Part shown: in pieces, positions 6,169 to 14,104 of the stretch | Position numbering within the stretch: position 1 is the first letter of the stretch | How the letters are laid out: the number at the start of each line of letters is the position of its first letter | From: Acidimicrobiia bacterium | GTDB taxonomy: Bacteria > Actinomycetota > Acidimicrobiia > Spongiisociales > JAHEDJ01 | Reading direction: 5' to 3' | NCBI GenBank assembly: GCA_030598025.1 | Contig: JAUVQS010000014.1 | Span: forward strand, 1 to 18,121 | DNA: 18,121 nt | Made by a program: the position numbers and the translations under genes | The notes under the pieces: generated by a model | Databases searched by the model: none | The model's input: only the letters and a program-made list of their open reading frames with translations | Told to the model about the DNA's origin: nothing

Positions 6169-6783
6169 CTATCGGTCGAATTGGTGCTGGAGGATCCAAT
6201 GGTGCATCGCGATCCCGGAGGCCACGCCGGCATTGATCGACCGGGTCGATCCGTACTGGGTAATCGAACACACGAGGTCGGAGGCAAAGCGGGCGGCATC
6301 CGACAAACCCGGACCCTCCTGTCCAAAGAGCAGCACGCAACTGCGCGGCAAGTCGGTGGTTTCGATGGGTACAGAACCGGGCAGGTTGTCTATCCCGACG
6401 ATCGGGACTCCGGCACCGGCCGCCCACTCAACGAACTCCTCAATCGTCGGATGATGATGAACATGCTGGTATCGATCGGTGACCATCGCCCCGCGGCGGT
6501 TCCACTTCCGCTTCCCGACGATGTGAACCGCCTCGGCCAGGAAGGCGTTGGCGTTGCGCACAACCGCCCCGATGTTGAAGTCGTGTTCCCAATTCTCAAC
6601 CGCGACGTGGAACGTATGGCGCCTCCGATCTAGATCCTCAACGATCGCCTCGTGGCGCCAGTAGCGATATCGATCGACCACGTTGCGTCGATCACCCTGT
6701 TCGAGAAGTCCCTCATCGAAGCGGGGATCGTCCGGCCACGGAGGCGGGTGTGGCCCGACGCCGACCTCTCGATCACCGTCCAT
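6169..6783 (-). CDS. SpoU/TrmH-family RNA 2'-O-methyltransferase
   Basis: The 204-residue protein contains the three SPOUT (trefoil-knot) motifs: NIGAVVRNANAF (70-81) with the catalytic-type Asn and Arg, LLFGQEGPGLSD (151-162), and ITQYGSTRSINAGVASGIAM (174-193). These enzymes use SAM to methylate the ribose 2'-OH of tRNA or rRNA. There is no N-terminal L30e-like substrate-binding domain; instead about 60 residues rich in Arg, Asp and His precede the fold. It most resembles the TrmH/TrmL side, so tRNA is the likelier target, but this is inference. The ATG at 6783 follows the small membrane-protein gene by 11 nt, so the two are probably co-transcribed; no clear Shine-Dalgarno is seen. Hairpin repeats follow the stop. 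Confidence 0.87.
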   Translation of the reverse strand: MDGDREVGVGPHPPPWPDDPRFDEGLLEQGDRRNVVDRYRYWRHEAIVEDLDRRRHTFHVAVENWEHDFNIGAVVRNANAFLAEAVHIVGKRKWNRRGAMVTDRYQHVHHHPTIEEFVEWAAGAGVPIVGIDNLPGSVPIETTDLPRSCVLLFGQEGPGLSDAARFASDLVCSITQYGSTRSINAGVASGIAMHHWILQHQFDR

Positions 6784-6794
6784 TTCGCTCTGCG

Positions 6795-7034
6795 CTACTC
6801 AGAACCGATGATGACGCCGACAAAGCCTCCCCCGAACACACCGGTCAAAACGCCGGGCCAAATACCGATGGAAAATGCTCTTCCCAGGTCCGAATCCGTG
6901 AAGATCCACATAGCCAGCACGATGAAGATGATCGTCACCGGCGTGCCGACCATGATGCTTGTCGCGATCGCCCGGCCGAATTTCTTCTCATCGACTTCGC
7001 CGTGATGTTGGGCGCCATGTGTCTCGGTGGTCAT
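6795..7034 (-). CDS. Small two-helix membrane protein, unknown function
   Basis: The 79-residue protein has a polar His/Glu-rich N-terminus of about 20 residues. Two hydrophobic helices follow (about 25-45, VGTPVTIIFIVLAMWIF, and about 53-76, IGIWPGVLTGVFGGGFVGVI), joined by a short loop DSDLGRAFS. The second helix is Gly-rich (GxxxGG), a packing pattern common in small membrane proteins. I do not recognise the family. The ATG at 7034 has a GGGGAG Shine-Dalgarno 6 nt upstream, and a TACGCT box lies further upstream, so it likely heads a two-gene unit with the RNA methyltransferase. No functional link between the two is evident. Confidence 0.7.
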   Translation of the reverse strand: MTTETHGAQHHGEVDEKKFGRAIATSIMVGTPVTIIFIVLAMWIFTDSDLGRAFSIGIWPGVLTGVFGGGFVGVIIGSE

Positions 7035-7144
7035 TGGTGTCTCCCCAGGTCACGTGGCCCACCAGCGTAGCGCTGTTACCCGATCCTCTGCAGGGATCCC
7101 CGCATGGCAGCAGCAGACCGGTTCCCTGACACTCCGGGGCCGCC

Positions 7145-7150
7145 TAGGAT
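7145..7150 (+). promoter_or_regulatory. -10 box of the metH promoter
   Basis: TAGGAT at 7145-7150 sits 17 bp after a weak -35 candidate TTCCCT (7122-7127). The predicted start, at about 7157, is exactly where the riboswitch P1 stem begins, which supports the assignment. Confidence 0.55.
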
Positions 7151-7156
7151 TCACCG

Positions 7157-7287
7157 AACTCATCCAGAGCGGTGGAGGGATCAGGCCCGACGAGACCGCG
7201 GCAACCGGCCCATCCCGGAACACGGTGCCAACGCCTGCGCGATGAGGTTGCGAAAACGCTCCTCGTCATAACGAACAGAGACGAGGA
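7157..7287 (+). promoter_or_regulatory. SAM-I (S-box) riboswitch with translational expression platform
   Basis: The aptamer matches the S-box consensus in order. P1 pairs CTCATC (7159-7164) with GATGAG (7241-7246). AGAGCGGTGGAGGGA (7166-7180) is followed by GGCCCGACGAGACC and the conserved GGCAACC (7200-7206). P2 pairs GCGGT (7169-7173) with ACCGC (7195-7199). P3 is CCGG...CCGG, and GGTGCCAACGCCTGC (7224-7238) matches the P4/junction consensus. The platform has TCCTCGTC (7260-7267), which pairs perfectly over 8 bp with GACGAGGA (7280-7287), covering the metH Shine-Dalgarno. GATGAGG (7241-7247), the P1 3' strand, can instead pair with CCTCGTC (7261-7267) with one G-U. So SAM should stabilise P1 and hide the ribosome site, while low SAM should release it. 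No T-run terminator is present. Confidence 0.93.
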
Positions 7288-7292
7288 ATGCA

Positions 7293-10200
7293 TTGATCGA
7301 CTACGTCCAGGCCACGAGATCCAGAGTCGTCATCTACGACGGCGCCATGGGCACCTCGTTTCAGCAAGCCGATCTCGGTGAGGATGACTTCGGCGGTGCC
7401 GACCTCGAGGGATGCAACGAACTTCTCAACGTGACCCGACCGGATCTCGTCCGGCAGATCCATGCCTCGTACCTCGAGGTCGGCGTCGACGTGATCGAGA
7501 CCAACAGCTTCGGCGGATTCGCCATCCCACTCGCCGAGTACGGCATCGAGGATCGGGTACACGAACTCAACGTGGCAGCCGCCCGTCTCGCCAGAGAGGT
7601 GGCCGACGACTACTCGACCGGGAACAGGAAGCGATGGGTGGCCGGCTCAATCGGCCCGGGAACCAAATTCCCAACGCTCCGCCAGATCCGATACGCAGAG
7701 CTTCGCGACGCCTACGAGCAACAGGCGCTCGGCCTCCTGGAGGGTGGCGTCGACCTTTTCATCATCGAAACCCAGTTCGACCTCCTCGGCCTGAAGGCCG
7801 CCATGAACGGATCTCGGCGTGCCATGCGGGCCGCAGGCAGAAGCGTGCCAATTCAAGCCCAGGTCACAATCGAAGCAACCGGCCGCATGCTGCCCGGCAC
7901 CGAGATTGGAGCGGCCCTGACTGCCATCGACCCGCTCCGCCCTGACGTGTTCGGGCTCAACTGCGCGACCGGCCCCATCGAGATGACCGAGCACATTCGC
8001 TATCTGTCGGAGCGAGCCCGCATGCCGATCTCCGTCATCCCCAACGCCGGGCTTCCTGAGGTCGTCGACGGGGCGATGTGTTACAACCTCTCCCCGACCG
8101 ACCTCGCCGAATACCACACACGCTTCATCACAGAGTTCGGAGTGTCCGTCGTTGGTGGATGTTGCGGCACCACCCCGGAACATATGAGGGCACTCGTTGA
8201 GGCCGTAGTAGACCTTGAACCGGGCGAGCGTCACCCACAACACGAACCCGGGGCGGCTTCGACCTACTCCTTCACTCCCTTCCATCAGGACACGTCTTTC
8301 CTCATCATCGGCGAGCGCACCAACGCCAACGGATCGAAGAAGTTCCGGGAAACCCTTCTGGCAGAAGACTGGGATGGTTGCGTCCAGATGGGCAAGGATC
8401 AGGTGAAGGAAGGGGCCCACCTCGTCGACCTGTGCGTGGACTACGTCGGCCGTGACGGCGTCGGCGACATGGACGAGCTGGCCTCCCACTTCGCTACCCA
8501 GGTCGGCGTACCCCTGGTGCTCGATTCAACCGAACCGGAAGTCATGGAGGCCGGCCTGCAATGGATCGGCGGAAGAGCCGTGCTCAACTCAGCCAACCTC
8601 GAGGATGGCGACGGCCCGGGCTCACGATTCGATCGTGTTATGTCGCTCGCTCACGAATATGGAGCCGCGGTGGTCTGTCTTCTGATCGACGAAGACGGAC
8701 AGGCACGAGACGTGGAGTGGAAGATGCGAATAGCGCATCGTATCCACGATCTGGCAACCGAGAGATACGGCCTCGAACCAGGCGACCTCATTTTCGATCC
8801 GCTCACGTTTCCGCTGACAACGGGGGATGATGCGCTCCGCGGCGACGCCATGGAGACTCTGGACGCCATCGGGCGCATCGGAGCTGAGTTGCCGGGGACC
8901 TTCACCAGCCTCGGCATCTCCAATGTCTCATTCGGGTTGAAGATGGCCGCTCGCCACGTGATCAACTCGGTGTTCCTGCACGAAGCCCTCGGGGTTGGTC
9001 TCGACGGCGCGATTCTCCACGCGGCCCGGGTGATACCACTCCATCGCATCCCGGACGACCAGCGCGAGGCAGCCCTCGACCTCGTATACGACCGCAGGAG
9101 AGAAGGCTACGACCCGCTCGAACGCGTCCTCGAGCTGTTCGCTGATGCAACGACAACGGCGCTCGAGCGGGAGGACCGCAGCGACTGGTCGATCGAGAAA
9201 CGGCTGGAGCATCGGATCGTCGAGGGCGATCGCGACGGACTCACCGATGATCTCGACGAGGCACTCCGATCCAAGTCCGCCGTCGAGATCATCAACGGCA
9301 CCTTGCTGTCCGGTATGAAGACGGTCGGTGACCACTTCGCCAGCGGCGACATGCAGCTGCCATTCGTGCTGCAGTCGGCCGAGACCATGAAGGCTACCGT
9401 CGGCTACCTGGAGCCGCACATGGAAACGACGGACGATGCCGGGCGCGGCTCGATCGTCCTGGCCACAGTGAAAGGTGACGTTCACGATATCGGGAAGAAC
9501 CTCGTGGACATCATCCTTACCAACAACGGCTACACGGTTCACAACCTGGGCATCAAGGTGGGAATCACGGAGATGATCGAGAAGACACTCGAGGTCAACG
9601 CGGACGCCATTGGGATGAGCGGCCTCCTCGTGAAGTCGGCGCTGATCATGCGCGAGAACCTGATAGAACTGGAAGACCGGGGCCTTGCGCACCTGCCCGT
9701 GATCCTCGGTGGGGCGGCACTCACCAGAACCTACGTCGAACGTGACTTGCGTGAGTCCTACCAGGGGCCCCTGTTCTACGGGAAAGATGCGTTCGCCGGA
9801 TTGGCGGTCATGGAGAGAATCGCAGGCGACGAGCACGTCACGGACCCCGACTTCGGTCGGGTCACGGAAGGGCGAGCGCTCCCGCCGCGCCGGGCGAAGA
9901 GTCACACGGAGACGGTCGTGCCGATCCGATCACCCGAAGTCGACGCAGACAACCAGATCTTCCAACCTCCGTTCGTCGGTTCGCGGGTCGTGAAGGGAAT
10001 CCCCCTCGACGAGATCGCCGCATACCTGAACGAGACGGCACTCTTCCGGAATCAATGGCGTTTCCGACTGGAATCCGGTGAGGACGACCCTGCATTCAAA
10101 GAACGAGTTCGGCCGATCCTGCGTGAACAGCTGGATCGAGCCAAACGCAATGATTTGCTGATCCCACAGGTCGTGTACGGCTTCTTCGCGGTCAACTCCG

Positions 10201-10748
10201 ATGGCGGTGACCTGATCGTCTGGGACGACGAGCAGCGGGACCGCGAGGTGGCCAGATTCTCATTCCCCCGCCAAACCAGCAGTCCATACCAGTGCATCGC
10301 CGACTTCTACCGACGCACAGACGCCGGACTCGACTACGCCGCCTTCCACATCGTCACGATGGGTGAACGAGCATCAGAACGAGCGGCCGATCTATTCGCG
10401 GCCCACCGCTACGAGGAGTACCTCTACCTTCACGGCCTGGCGGTCGAGATGGCGGAGGCCCTCGCCGAGTACTGGCATCACCGCATCCGCACGGAGTGGG
10501 GATTCGTCGACGAGGACGGGCCGTCTCTGGCCGGTCTGTTCCGTCAGAAGTATCGGGGCGGACGGTACTCGTGGGGTTATCCGGCTTGCCCCGACCTCGA
10601 AGACAACGAGACGGTCGGAAACCTCCTCGGTGCTGATCGCATCGGAGTCTCGGTCGGCGAGGACACGAGTTGGCAGTATCAACCAGAACAAACCACGTCG
10701 GCCATCATCTGTCACCACCCCCAGGCGAAGTATTTCATCGCCAGGTGA
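7293..10748 (+). CDS. metH: Cobalamin-dependent methionine synthase
   Basis: The 1151-residue enzyme moves a methyl group from 5-methyltetrahydrofolate via cobalamin to homocysteine. All four modules are visible. The homocysteine domain (about 1-310) carries zinc ligands Cys224 (GLNCATG) and Cys290-Cys291 (GGCCGTTPEH). The pterin domain (about 335-600) starts at FLIIGERTNANGSKKF. The cobalamin cap and Rossmann domains (about 635-850) include DVHDIGKN, with lower-ligand His731. The reactivation/SAM domain (about 900-1151) includes RFSFPRQ, GGRYSWGYPACPDL and the C-terminal HHPQAKYFIAR. Length is normal. The start is TTG at 7293, preceded 5 nt upstream by the Shine-Dalgarno ACGAGGA; the ATG at 7288 is out of frame and stops at once. 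Control is by the SAM riboswitch directly upstream. MetZ and a MetF-like gene lie within 3 kb, but in other transcripts. Confidence 0.97.
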   Translation: MIDYVQATRSRVVIYDGAMGTSFQQADLGEDDFGGADLEGCNELLNVTRPDLVRQIHASYLEVGVDVIETNSFGGFAIPLAEYGIEDRVHELNVAAARLAREVADDYSTGNRKRWVAGSIGPGTKFPTLRQIRYAELRDAYEQQALGLLEGGVDLFIIETQFDLLGLKAAMNGSRRAMRAAGRSVPIQAQVTIEATGRMLPGTEIGAALTAIDPLRPDVFGLNCATGPIEMTEHIRYLSERARMPISVIPNAGLPEVVDGAMCYNLSPTDLAEYHTRFITEFGVSVVGGCCGTTPEHMRALVEAVVDLEPGERHPQHEPGAASTYSFTPFHQDTSFLIIGERTNANGSKKFRETLLAEDWDGCVQMGKDQVKEGAHLVDLCVDYVGRDGVGDMDELASHFATQVGVPLVLDSTEPEVMEAGLQWIGGRAVLNSANLEDGDGPGSRFDRVMSLAHEYGAAVVCLLIDEDGQARDVEWKMRIAHRIHDLATERYGLEPGDLIFDPLTFPLTTGDDALRGDAMETLDAIGRIGAELPGTFTSLGISNVSFGLKMAARHVINSVFLHEALGVGLDGAILHAARVIPLHRIPDDQREAALDLVYDRRREGYDPLERVLELFADATTTALEREDRSDWSIEKRLEHRIVEGDRDGLTDDLDEALRSKSAVEIINGTLLSGMKTVGDHFASGDMQLPFVLQSAETMKATVGYLEPHMETTDDAGRGSIVLATVKGDVHDIGKNLVDIILTNNGYTVHNLGIKVGITEMIEKTLEVNADAIGMSGLLVKSALIMRENLIELEDRGLAHLPVILGGAALTRTYVERDLRESYQGPLFYGKDAFAGLAVMERIAGDEHVTDPDFGRVTEGRALPPRRAKSHTETVVPIRSPEVDADNQIFQPPFVGSRVVKGIPLDEIAAYLNETALFRNQWRFRLESGEDDPAFKERVRPILREQLDRAKRNDLLIPQVVYGFFAVNSDGGDLIVWDDEQRDREVARFSFPRQTSSPYQCIADFYRRTDAGLDYAAFHIVTMGERASERAADLFAAHRYEEYLYLHGLAVEMAEALAEYWHHRIRTEWGFVDEDGPSLAGLFRQKYRGGRYSWGYPACPDLEDNETVGNLLGADRIGVSVGEDTSWQYQPEQTTSAIICHHPQAKYFIAR

Positions 10749-10749
10749 C

Positions 10750-10765
10750 TCGCCTGGTCAGGCGA
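10750..10765. terminator. Short hairpin shared by convergent metH and baeRF genes
   Basis: TCGCCT (10750-10755) and AGGCGA (10760-10765) pair around a GGTC loop just 1 nt after the metH stop. The stop codon of the opposite gene (10758-10760) lies inside the hairpin. The convergent genes are only 9 nt apart. There is no T-run, so termination strength is doubtful. Confidence 0.4.
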
Positions 10766-11870
10766 CGCGGACCGAGAACCGAAGGAGAGCCCCGATTCCA
10801 TGCGGATCGAGGGGACTCGCCACCGAGATCTGCTCGGCACGGCCACCCGTTCGGAGAACCTGCTCGATCGCCGCGTCGACGATATCGTGAACCCGGGTTG
10901 TGTCCGATCCGCAAGCAGGACACCGATCACCGATCCGTTCGAGTCGCCCGCACGTCGGGCACACGACACCATCCCGGGTGAACCGTCCTGCCACCACAAG
11001 GTGGTCAACGGCACCGTTGTTCACAGCTTCGAGCACGTTCGTGAGCCCCAATGCCGCCCTGCCGCCTTCGTCGGCGGTATCGCTCACTTTGGAGGCGAGG
11101 GACCTCTCAGCCCGGCGCTGAGCATCGATGAGAAACCCATCGACGTGCCCGGCGATTTCGGCATCCGACATCGTGTGTGGATCGACTATGAACGATCCGA
11201 TCAGCCGATCGCGAAGGTACGGGTGGAGAAATGCCTCGAACCCGGCAATCGTCTCCTCATGGCCACCCACCACGAGCCGGTCGTACCCGGGTGCGCGGCC
11301 GTGCTCGAACAGCCGGTCGGCGACGAGTCGGAAGTGGCGGTGTTCGAGGGCCTCGGCGTGGCTTCTGGCACCCCTCTCCTCATATCCGGAGAAGCCGCCG
11401 AAGTTGCCTTTGTGCGACTCCGACTCCTCGATCACTTCGAGTGGCCACAGAACCGTGCCATCTCCGCGGTAAATCCATGCGTGCTTTCGATCGACGACCG
11501 CCACCACCACCGCTTCAGGTTGTCGAACACTCCGCAGCGGGCGTAGGTACGGACGATCGGAAACCGAGGCGATATCCCACACGGGAGCAGCCAAGGGCAG
11601 ATATTCGAAGAGTCCTTCCCCCTGGCAGGCGAAAACTGCGGCCGCGGGAGACGGGTCTGAATCGATCCGATCCGCCAATCCAACCACCGCCTCGAAATCG
11701 GCTCGCAGCGACATCTGCGCGTCGTGGTCGAGGCCCTCGTAGGCCCTCAGCGGCTTCAGCAGATCGCAGATACCAGCGCGAACCGACGCGTGAAGCGACT
11801 GTCGATTGACGTAAACGGAGAGCACCGGAAAATCGGGGCTCTCGAAACGAGCAAGGCGGTCGGTGTGCAT
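10758..11870 (-). CDS. eRF1-like protein of the bacterial baeRF group, with zinc ribbon
   Basis: The 370-residue protein has the build of bacterial relatives of archaeo-eukaryotic release factor 1. It begins with an N-terminal alpha/beta region (about 1-115). A middle domain (about 118-230) starts with VVVAVVDRKHAWIYRG and contains GNFGGFSGYEERGARSHAEA followed by a long helix HRHFRLVADRL. A C-terminal Pelota/eRF1-type domain (about 235-370) follows, with a zinc ribbon CPTCGRLERIGDRCPACG (Cys304, 307, 317, 320). The loop that holds GGQ in true release factors reads GGF at 158-160, so the peptide-release glutamine is absent at the aligned position. The function is probably in ribosome rescue or rRNA/hydrolase quality control, but this is inference. 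ATG at 11870 has AGGGAGG immediately upstream. The 146-nt spacer upstream has an inverted GAGGTG/CACCTC pair (11952-11976) of unknown meaning. Confidence 0.78.
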   Translation of the reverse strand: MHTDRLARFESPDFPVLSVYVNRQSLHASVRAGICDLLKPLRAYEGLDHDAQMSLRADFEAVVGLADRIDSDPSPAAAVFACQGEGLFEYLPLAAPVWDIASVSDRPYLRPLRSVRQPEAVVVAVVDRKHAWIYRGDGTVLWPLEVIEESESHKGNFGGFSGYEERGARSHAEALEHRHFRLVADRLFEHGRAPGYDRLVVGGHEETIAGFEAFLHPYLRDRLIGSFIVDPHTMSDAEIAGHVDGFLIDAQRRAERSLASKVSDTADEGGRAALGLTNVLEAVNNGAVDHLVVAGRFTRDGVVCPTCGRLERIGDRCPACGSDTTRVHDIVDAAIEQVLRTGGRAEQISVASPLDPHGIGALLRFSVRVA

Positions 11871-12016
11871 GAGCCTCCCTTGTGTCGGGTTGGGCGCGCA
11901 CAGACAACACAGATTGATGCGAGACCGCGCGGCCCGGATGGCCGTTCGACAGAGGTGTGCGAGAGATGATCACCTCGCCTTCAGGCTACCCCTCGATCCG
12001 GCGAGTTGGCGGAGCT

Positions 12017-13189
12017 TCAACCGGCCAGCGCCCGCTCCACCTCCTCCTGCAGATCTTGCAGGTCTTCGAGCCCGACCGACAGACGAACGAGTGAATCTGT
12101 AATCCCCATCGAGGCCCGCTCCTCGGGAGCGAGTTTTGAGTGGGTGGTGGTAGCCGGGTGAGTTGCCAGGCTCTTGGCATCGCCGAGATTGTTCGAAATA
12201 TCGAACAATTCAAGCCGATTCATGAACCGGAATGCCTCCCCACGACCGCCCTCGATCTCGACGGACACCATTGAACCGCCCGCCTCCATCTGACTGCGAG
12301 CCAGATCGACCTGGGGATGGGAGTCGGCGGTCGGGTACAGCACGCGCTCCACGCCCGGCATTTCGCTGATGAATGCCGCCAATGCCTCGGCGCTTCTTGC
12401 GTGCTCCCTGATCCGGAGGTCGAGCGTTTCCAAACTCTTCGTCACCACCCAGGCGTTGAATGGGCTGATCGATGGACCGGTCTGTCGTTGAAATTCCTTC
12501 AGGGGCCCGTCGATGAACTCCGCGGAGCCCAGCACCGCACCGCCCAGCGTGCGGCCCTGGCCGTCGAGATGCTTGGTCGTCGAGTAGACAACAACGTCGG
12601 CCCCGAACTCGATAGGGCGCTGCAAGACGGGAGTGGCGAACACGTTGTCGACAATGACCCGGGCCCCAACTGCATGAGCACGCGCCGCGACGGCGGCAAT
12701 GTCCACCAATTCGAGCATCGGATTCGAAGGGGTCTCCAGAAAGACGAGCTTCGGAGCCGGCGACAACGCCTGATCCCACGCATCGAGATCACGGCCATCC
12801 ACGAAGGTTGTTTCGATGCCCCATCGAGTGAGCAACCTTCCAAGAACGGCGACCGTTGCCCCAAAGAGAGATCTGGAAGCGACGATGCGGTCACCAGTTT
12901 TGGTGTCGCAAGCCAGGGCGGCAAAGACTGCAGCCATCCCGCTGGCAGTCGCCCGACACGCCTCGGCATTGTCGAGTAAACGGAGACGCTCCTCAAAAGT
13001 CGTAACCGTGGGGTTGCCGTACCGCGTGTAGATGTAGCCCTCGGTGTCACCACTGAACACGGAAGCCGCCTCTTCCGCCGACTCATACACATAGCCGGAC
13101 GTGAGAAAGAGCCCTTCGGAGGTTTCACCGAAAGCAGTTCGCTCGTGTCCGCCACGCACCTGACGGGTCCTGGGTCGCCAGTCGCTCAT
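12017..13189 (-). CDS. metZ: O-succinylhomoserine (or O-acetylhomoserine) sulfhydrylase, Cys/Met-metabolism PLP enzyme
   Basis: The 390-residue PLP enzyme belongs to the cystathionine gamma-synthase fold. RYGNPTVTTFEERLRLLDNA (57-76), TASGMAAVFA (81-90), VDNVFATP (180-187) and YSTTKHLDGQGR with PLP-Lys206 are the family hallmarks. The N-terminal TRQVRGGHERTAFGETSEGL and the RHxxGRT-like GQGRTLGG stretch fit MetZ best: direct sulfhydrylation of activated homoserine to homocysteine, which MetH then methylates. Cystathionine gamma-synthase or methionine gamma-lyase activity cannot be excluded by sequence alone. ATG at 13189 is chosen because homology begins there and a -10 box (TAAGTT) lies 7 nt upstream. 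The open frame runs further, to 13318, without support. It is divergent from the metF-like gene across 80 bp, and no SAM riboswitch precedes it. Confidence 0.87.
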   Translation of the reverse strand: MSDWRPRTRQVRGGHERTAFGETSEGLFLTSGYVYESAEEAASVFSGDTEGYIYTRYGNPTVTTFEERLRLLDNAEACRATASGMAAVFAALACDTKTGDRIVASRSLFGATVAVLGRLLTRWGIETTFVDGRDLDAWDQALSPAPKLVFLETPSNPMLELVDIAAVAARAHAVGARVIVDNVFATPVLQRPIEFGADVVVYSTTKHLDGQGRTLGGAVLGSAEFIDGPLKEFQRQTGPSISPFNAWVVTKSLETLDLRIREHARSAEALAAFISEMPGVERVLYPTADSHPQVDLARSQMEAGGSMVSVEIEGGRGEAFRFMNRLELFDISNNLGDAKSLATHPATTTHSKLAPEERASMGITDSLVRLSVGLEDLQDLQEEVERALAG

Positions 13190-13196
13190 GACGGAC

Positions 13197-13202
13197 AACT
13201 TA
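13197..13202 (-). promoter_or_regulatory. -10 box of a leaderless promoter (metZ)
   Basis: On the minus strand TAAGTT is followed by 7 nt and the ATG at 13189, with no Shine-Dalgarno. The box lies within the 80-bp divergent region shared with the metF-like gene. Confidence 0.5.
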
Positions 13203-13210
13203 GTCGAACG

Positions 13211-13239
13211 TTGCTGCTTCGAGCCCGCCGCCGTAGGGT
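13211..13239 (+). promoter_or_regulatory. Promoter of the metF-like gene
   Basis: TTGCTG (13211-13216) and TAGGGT (13234-13239) are separated by exactly 17 bp, a good -35/-10 pair. The predicted start, near 13246, leaves a short leader with AGGAAAG directly before the ATG at 13270. Confidence 0.55.
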
Positions 13240-13269
13240 TACCGCCCCGATTGCTCTTCATGAGGAAAG

Positions 13270-14099
13270 ATGCTGAGCGCGAGCCGCGACTGGACCGAGA
13301 TCGTGGAGGTGAACCCACCGGGCCTTCCGGACATGTCTCACCTCTTGCTCGAAGGTGCGTGGTCGCATGTGCTGGTCACGGACAACGTGTTCGGGAAGAT
13401 CCGAGTTTCTCCCTACGCCTATTCGGCGCGCATCACTCATGACGTTTCCTCGGTCCACCCGACAGTGGTTGTCTCCACCCGCGATCGCAACCTCCTGGCG
13501 ATAGAGAGCGAGGTGAGAGGAGCTCTCGGCAACGGAGTCGACTCCTTCCTGGTCGTGGTGGGCGACACCGTCCCCCAGGTCGATCACTTCGCAGATCACT
13601 ATGAAGTCGTTGAACATCTGCGCGATCTTCAGAATCGAACTCCGCAGTTCGAGGTCGGAATGCCGACGCGTTTCCAGAGGTGGCAGTACCGGCGCCGCAG
13701 TGAATCGGGGCGCAGTTCTTTGTCGCCGGGCCGCTGCTCGACCCGATCACCGCCGGCAGCCGAATGGAGAAACTCGAGATCCGCGCCGAAGACCCGCCGG
13801 TCTACGTCATGGTGATTCCCCCATTCTCCCCACGATGGATCGAGCAGATGGAGTCGGTGGGAGCAGTCCCTGCCTCCGACCAACTCAAGGCGGAGGTTGA
13901 GGCCCTTCCGGTGGAAGGTCGCCGCGAGTTCGGATGGGATGTTGCGGCTCGGACCGCGGCAGGTGTTCGCGAAGCCGGCGCGGCCGGGGTGATACTGATG
14001 GGTCTTCGGTTCGACACAGTTATTGACGAAGCTGCCGCCGCCTGGCGGGCTGCGCCTCAGCCTGGTTTCGCCAATAGGCCCGCGATTGGGGTTGAATAG
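13270..14099 (+). pseudogene. Methylenetetrahydrofolate reductase-like gene with a single-base frameshift
   Basis: The gene is readable as one MetF/MTHFR-type flavoprotein only if frames are joined. Frame 1 runs from the ATG at 13270 and gives SHVLVTDNVFGKIRVSPYAY, then VDSFLVVVGDTVPQVDHF and EVGMPTRFQRWQYRRRSESG. The frame then shifts, and the continuation GAQFFVAGPLLDPITAGSRM follows in the frame that ends at TAG 14097-14099. The junction is the GGGG run at 13707-13710. One extra G there restores a protein of about 276 residues, the usual MetF size, with no other defect. It would reduce methylene-THF to methyl-THF, the methyl donor for MetH. The break is either a sequencing/assembly error in the homopolymer or a very recent mutation; programmed frameshifting is less likely. 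It is followed 5 nt later by the S41 protease gene. Confidence 0.8.
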
Positions 14100-14104
14100 C
14101 TGCG

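Noticed and set aside
5770..6633. 287-residue open frame on the plus strand
   Set aside because: It runs antisense through the MOSC and RNA methyltransferase genes and the repeats between them, and its sequence has no family features.
11952..11976. GAGGTG/CACCTC inverted repeat with a TGATCA centre upstream of the baeRF gene as an operator
   Set aside because: The 6-bp arms are short, it lies about 80-100 nt from the start codon with no identified promoter nearby, and it could be a chance match or the end of the metZ transcript.
13190..13269. Second SAM riboswitch before metZ or the metF-like gene
   Set aside because: The divergent spacer is only 80 bp, the metZ start looks leaderless, and none of the S-box conserved strings are present.
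13190..13318. Longer start for metZ
   Set aside because: The extra 43 residues are basic and family-unlike, run into the divergent metF-like gene, and cross the -10 box seen at 13197-13202.
13705..13712. Programmed frameshift in the metF-like gene
   Set aside because: There is a short G-run, but no recognised slippery heptamer, stop-codon arrangement or stimulatory structure was found, and MetF proteins are not known to need frameshifting. A missing base is simpler.
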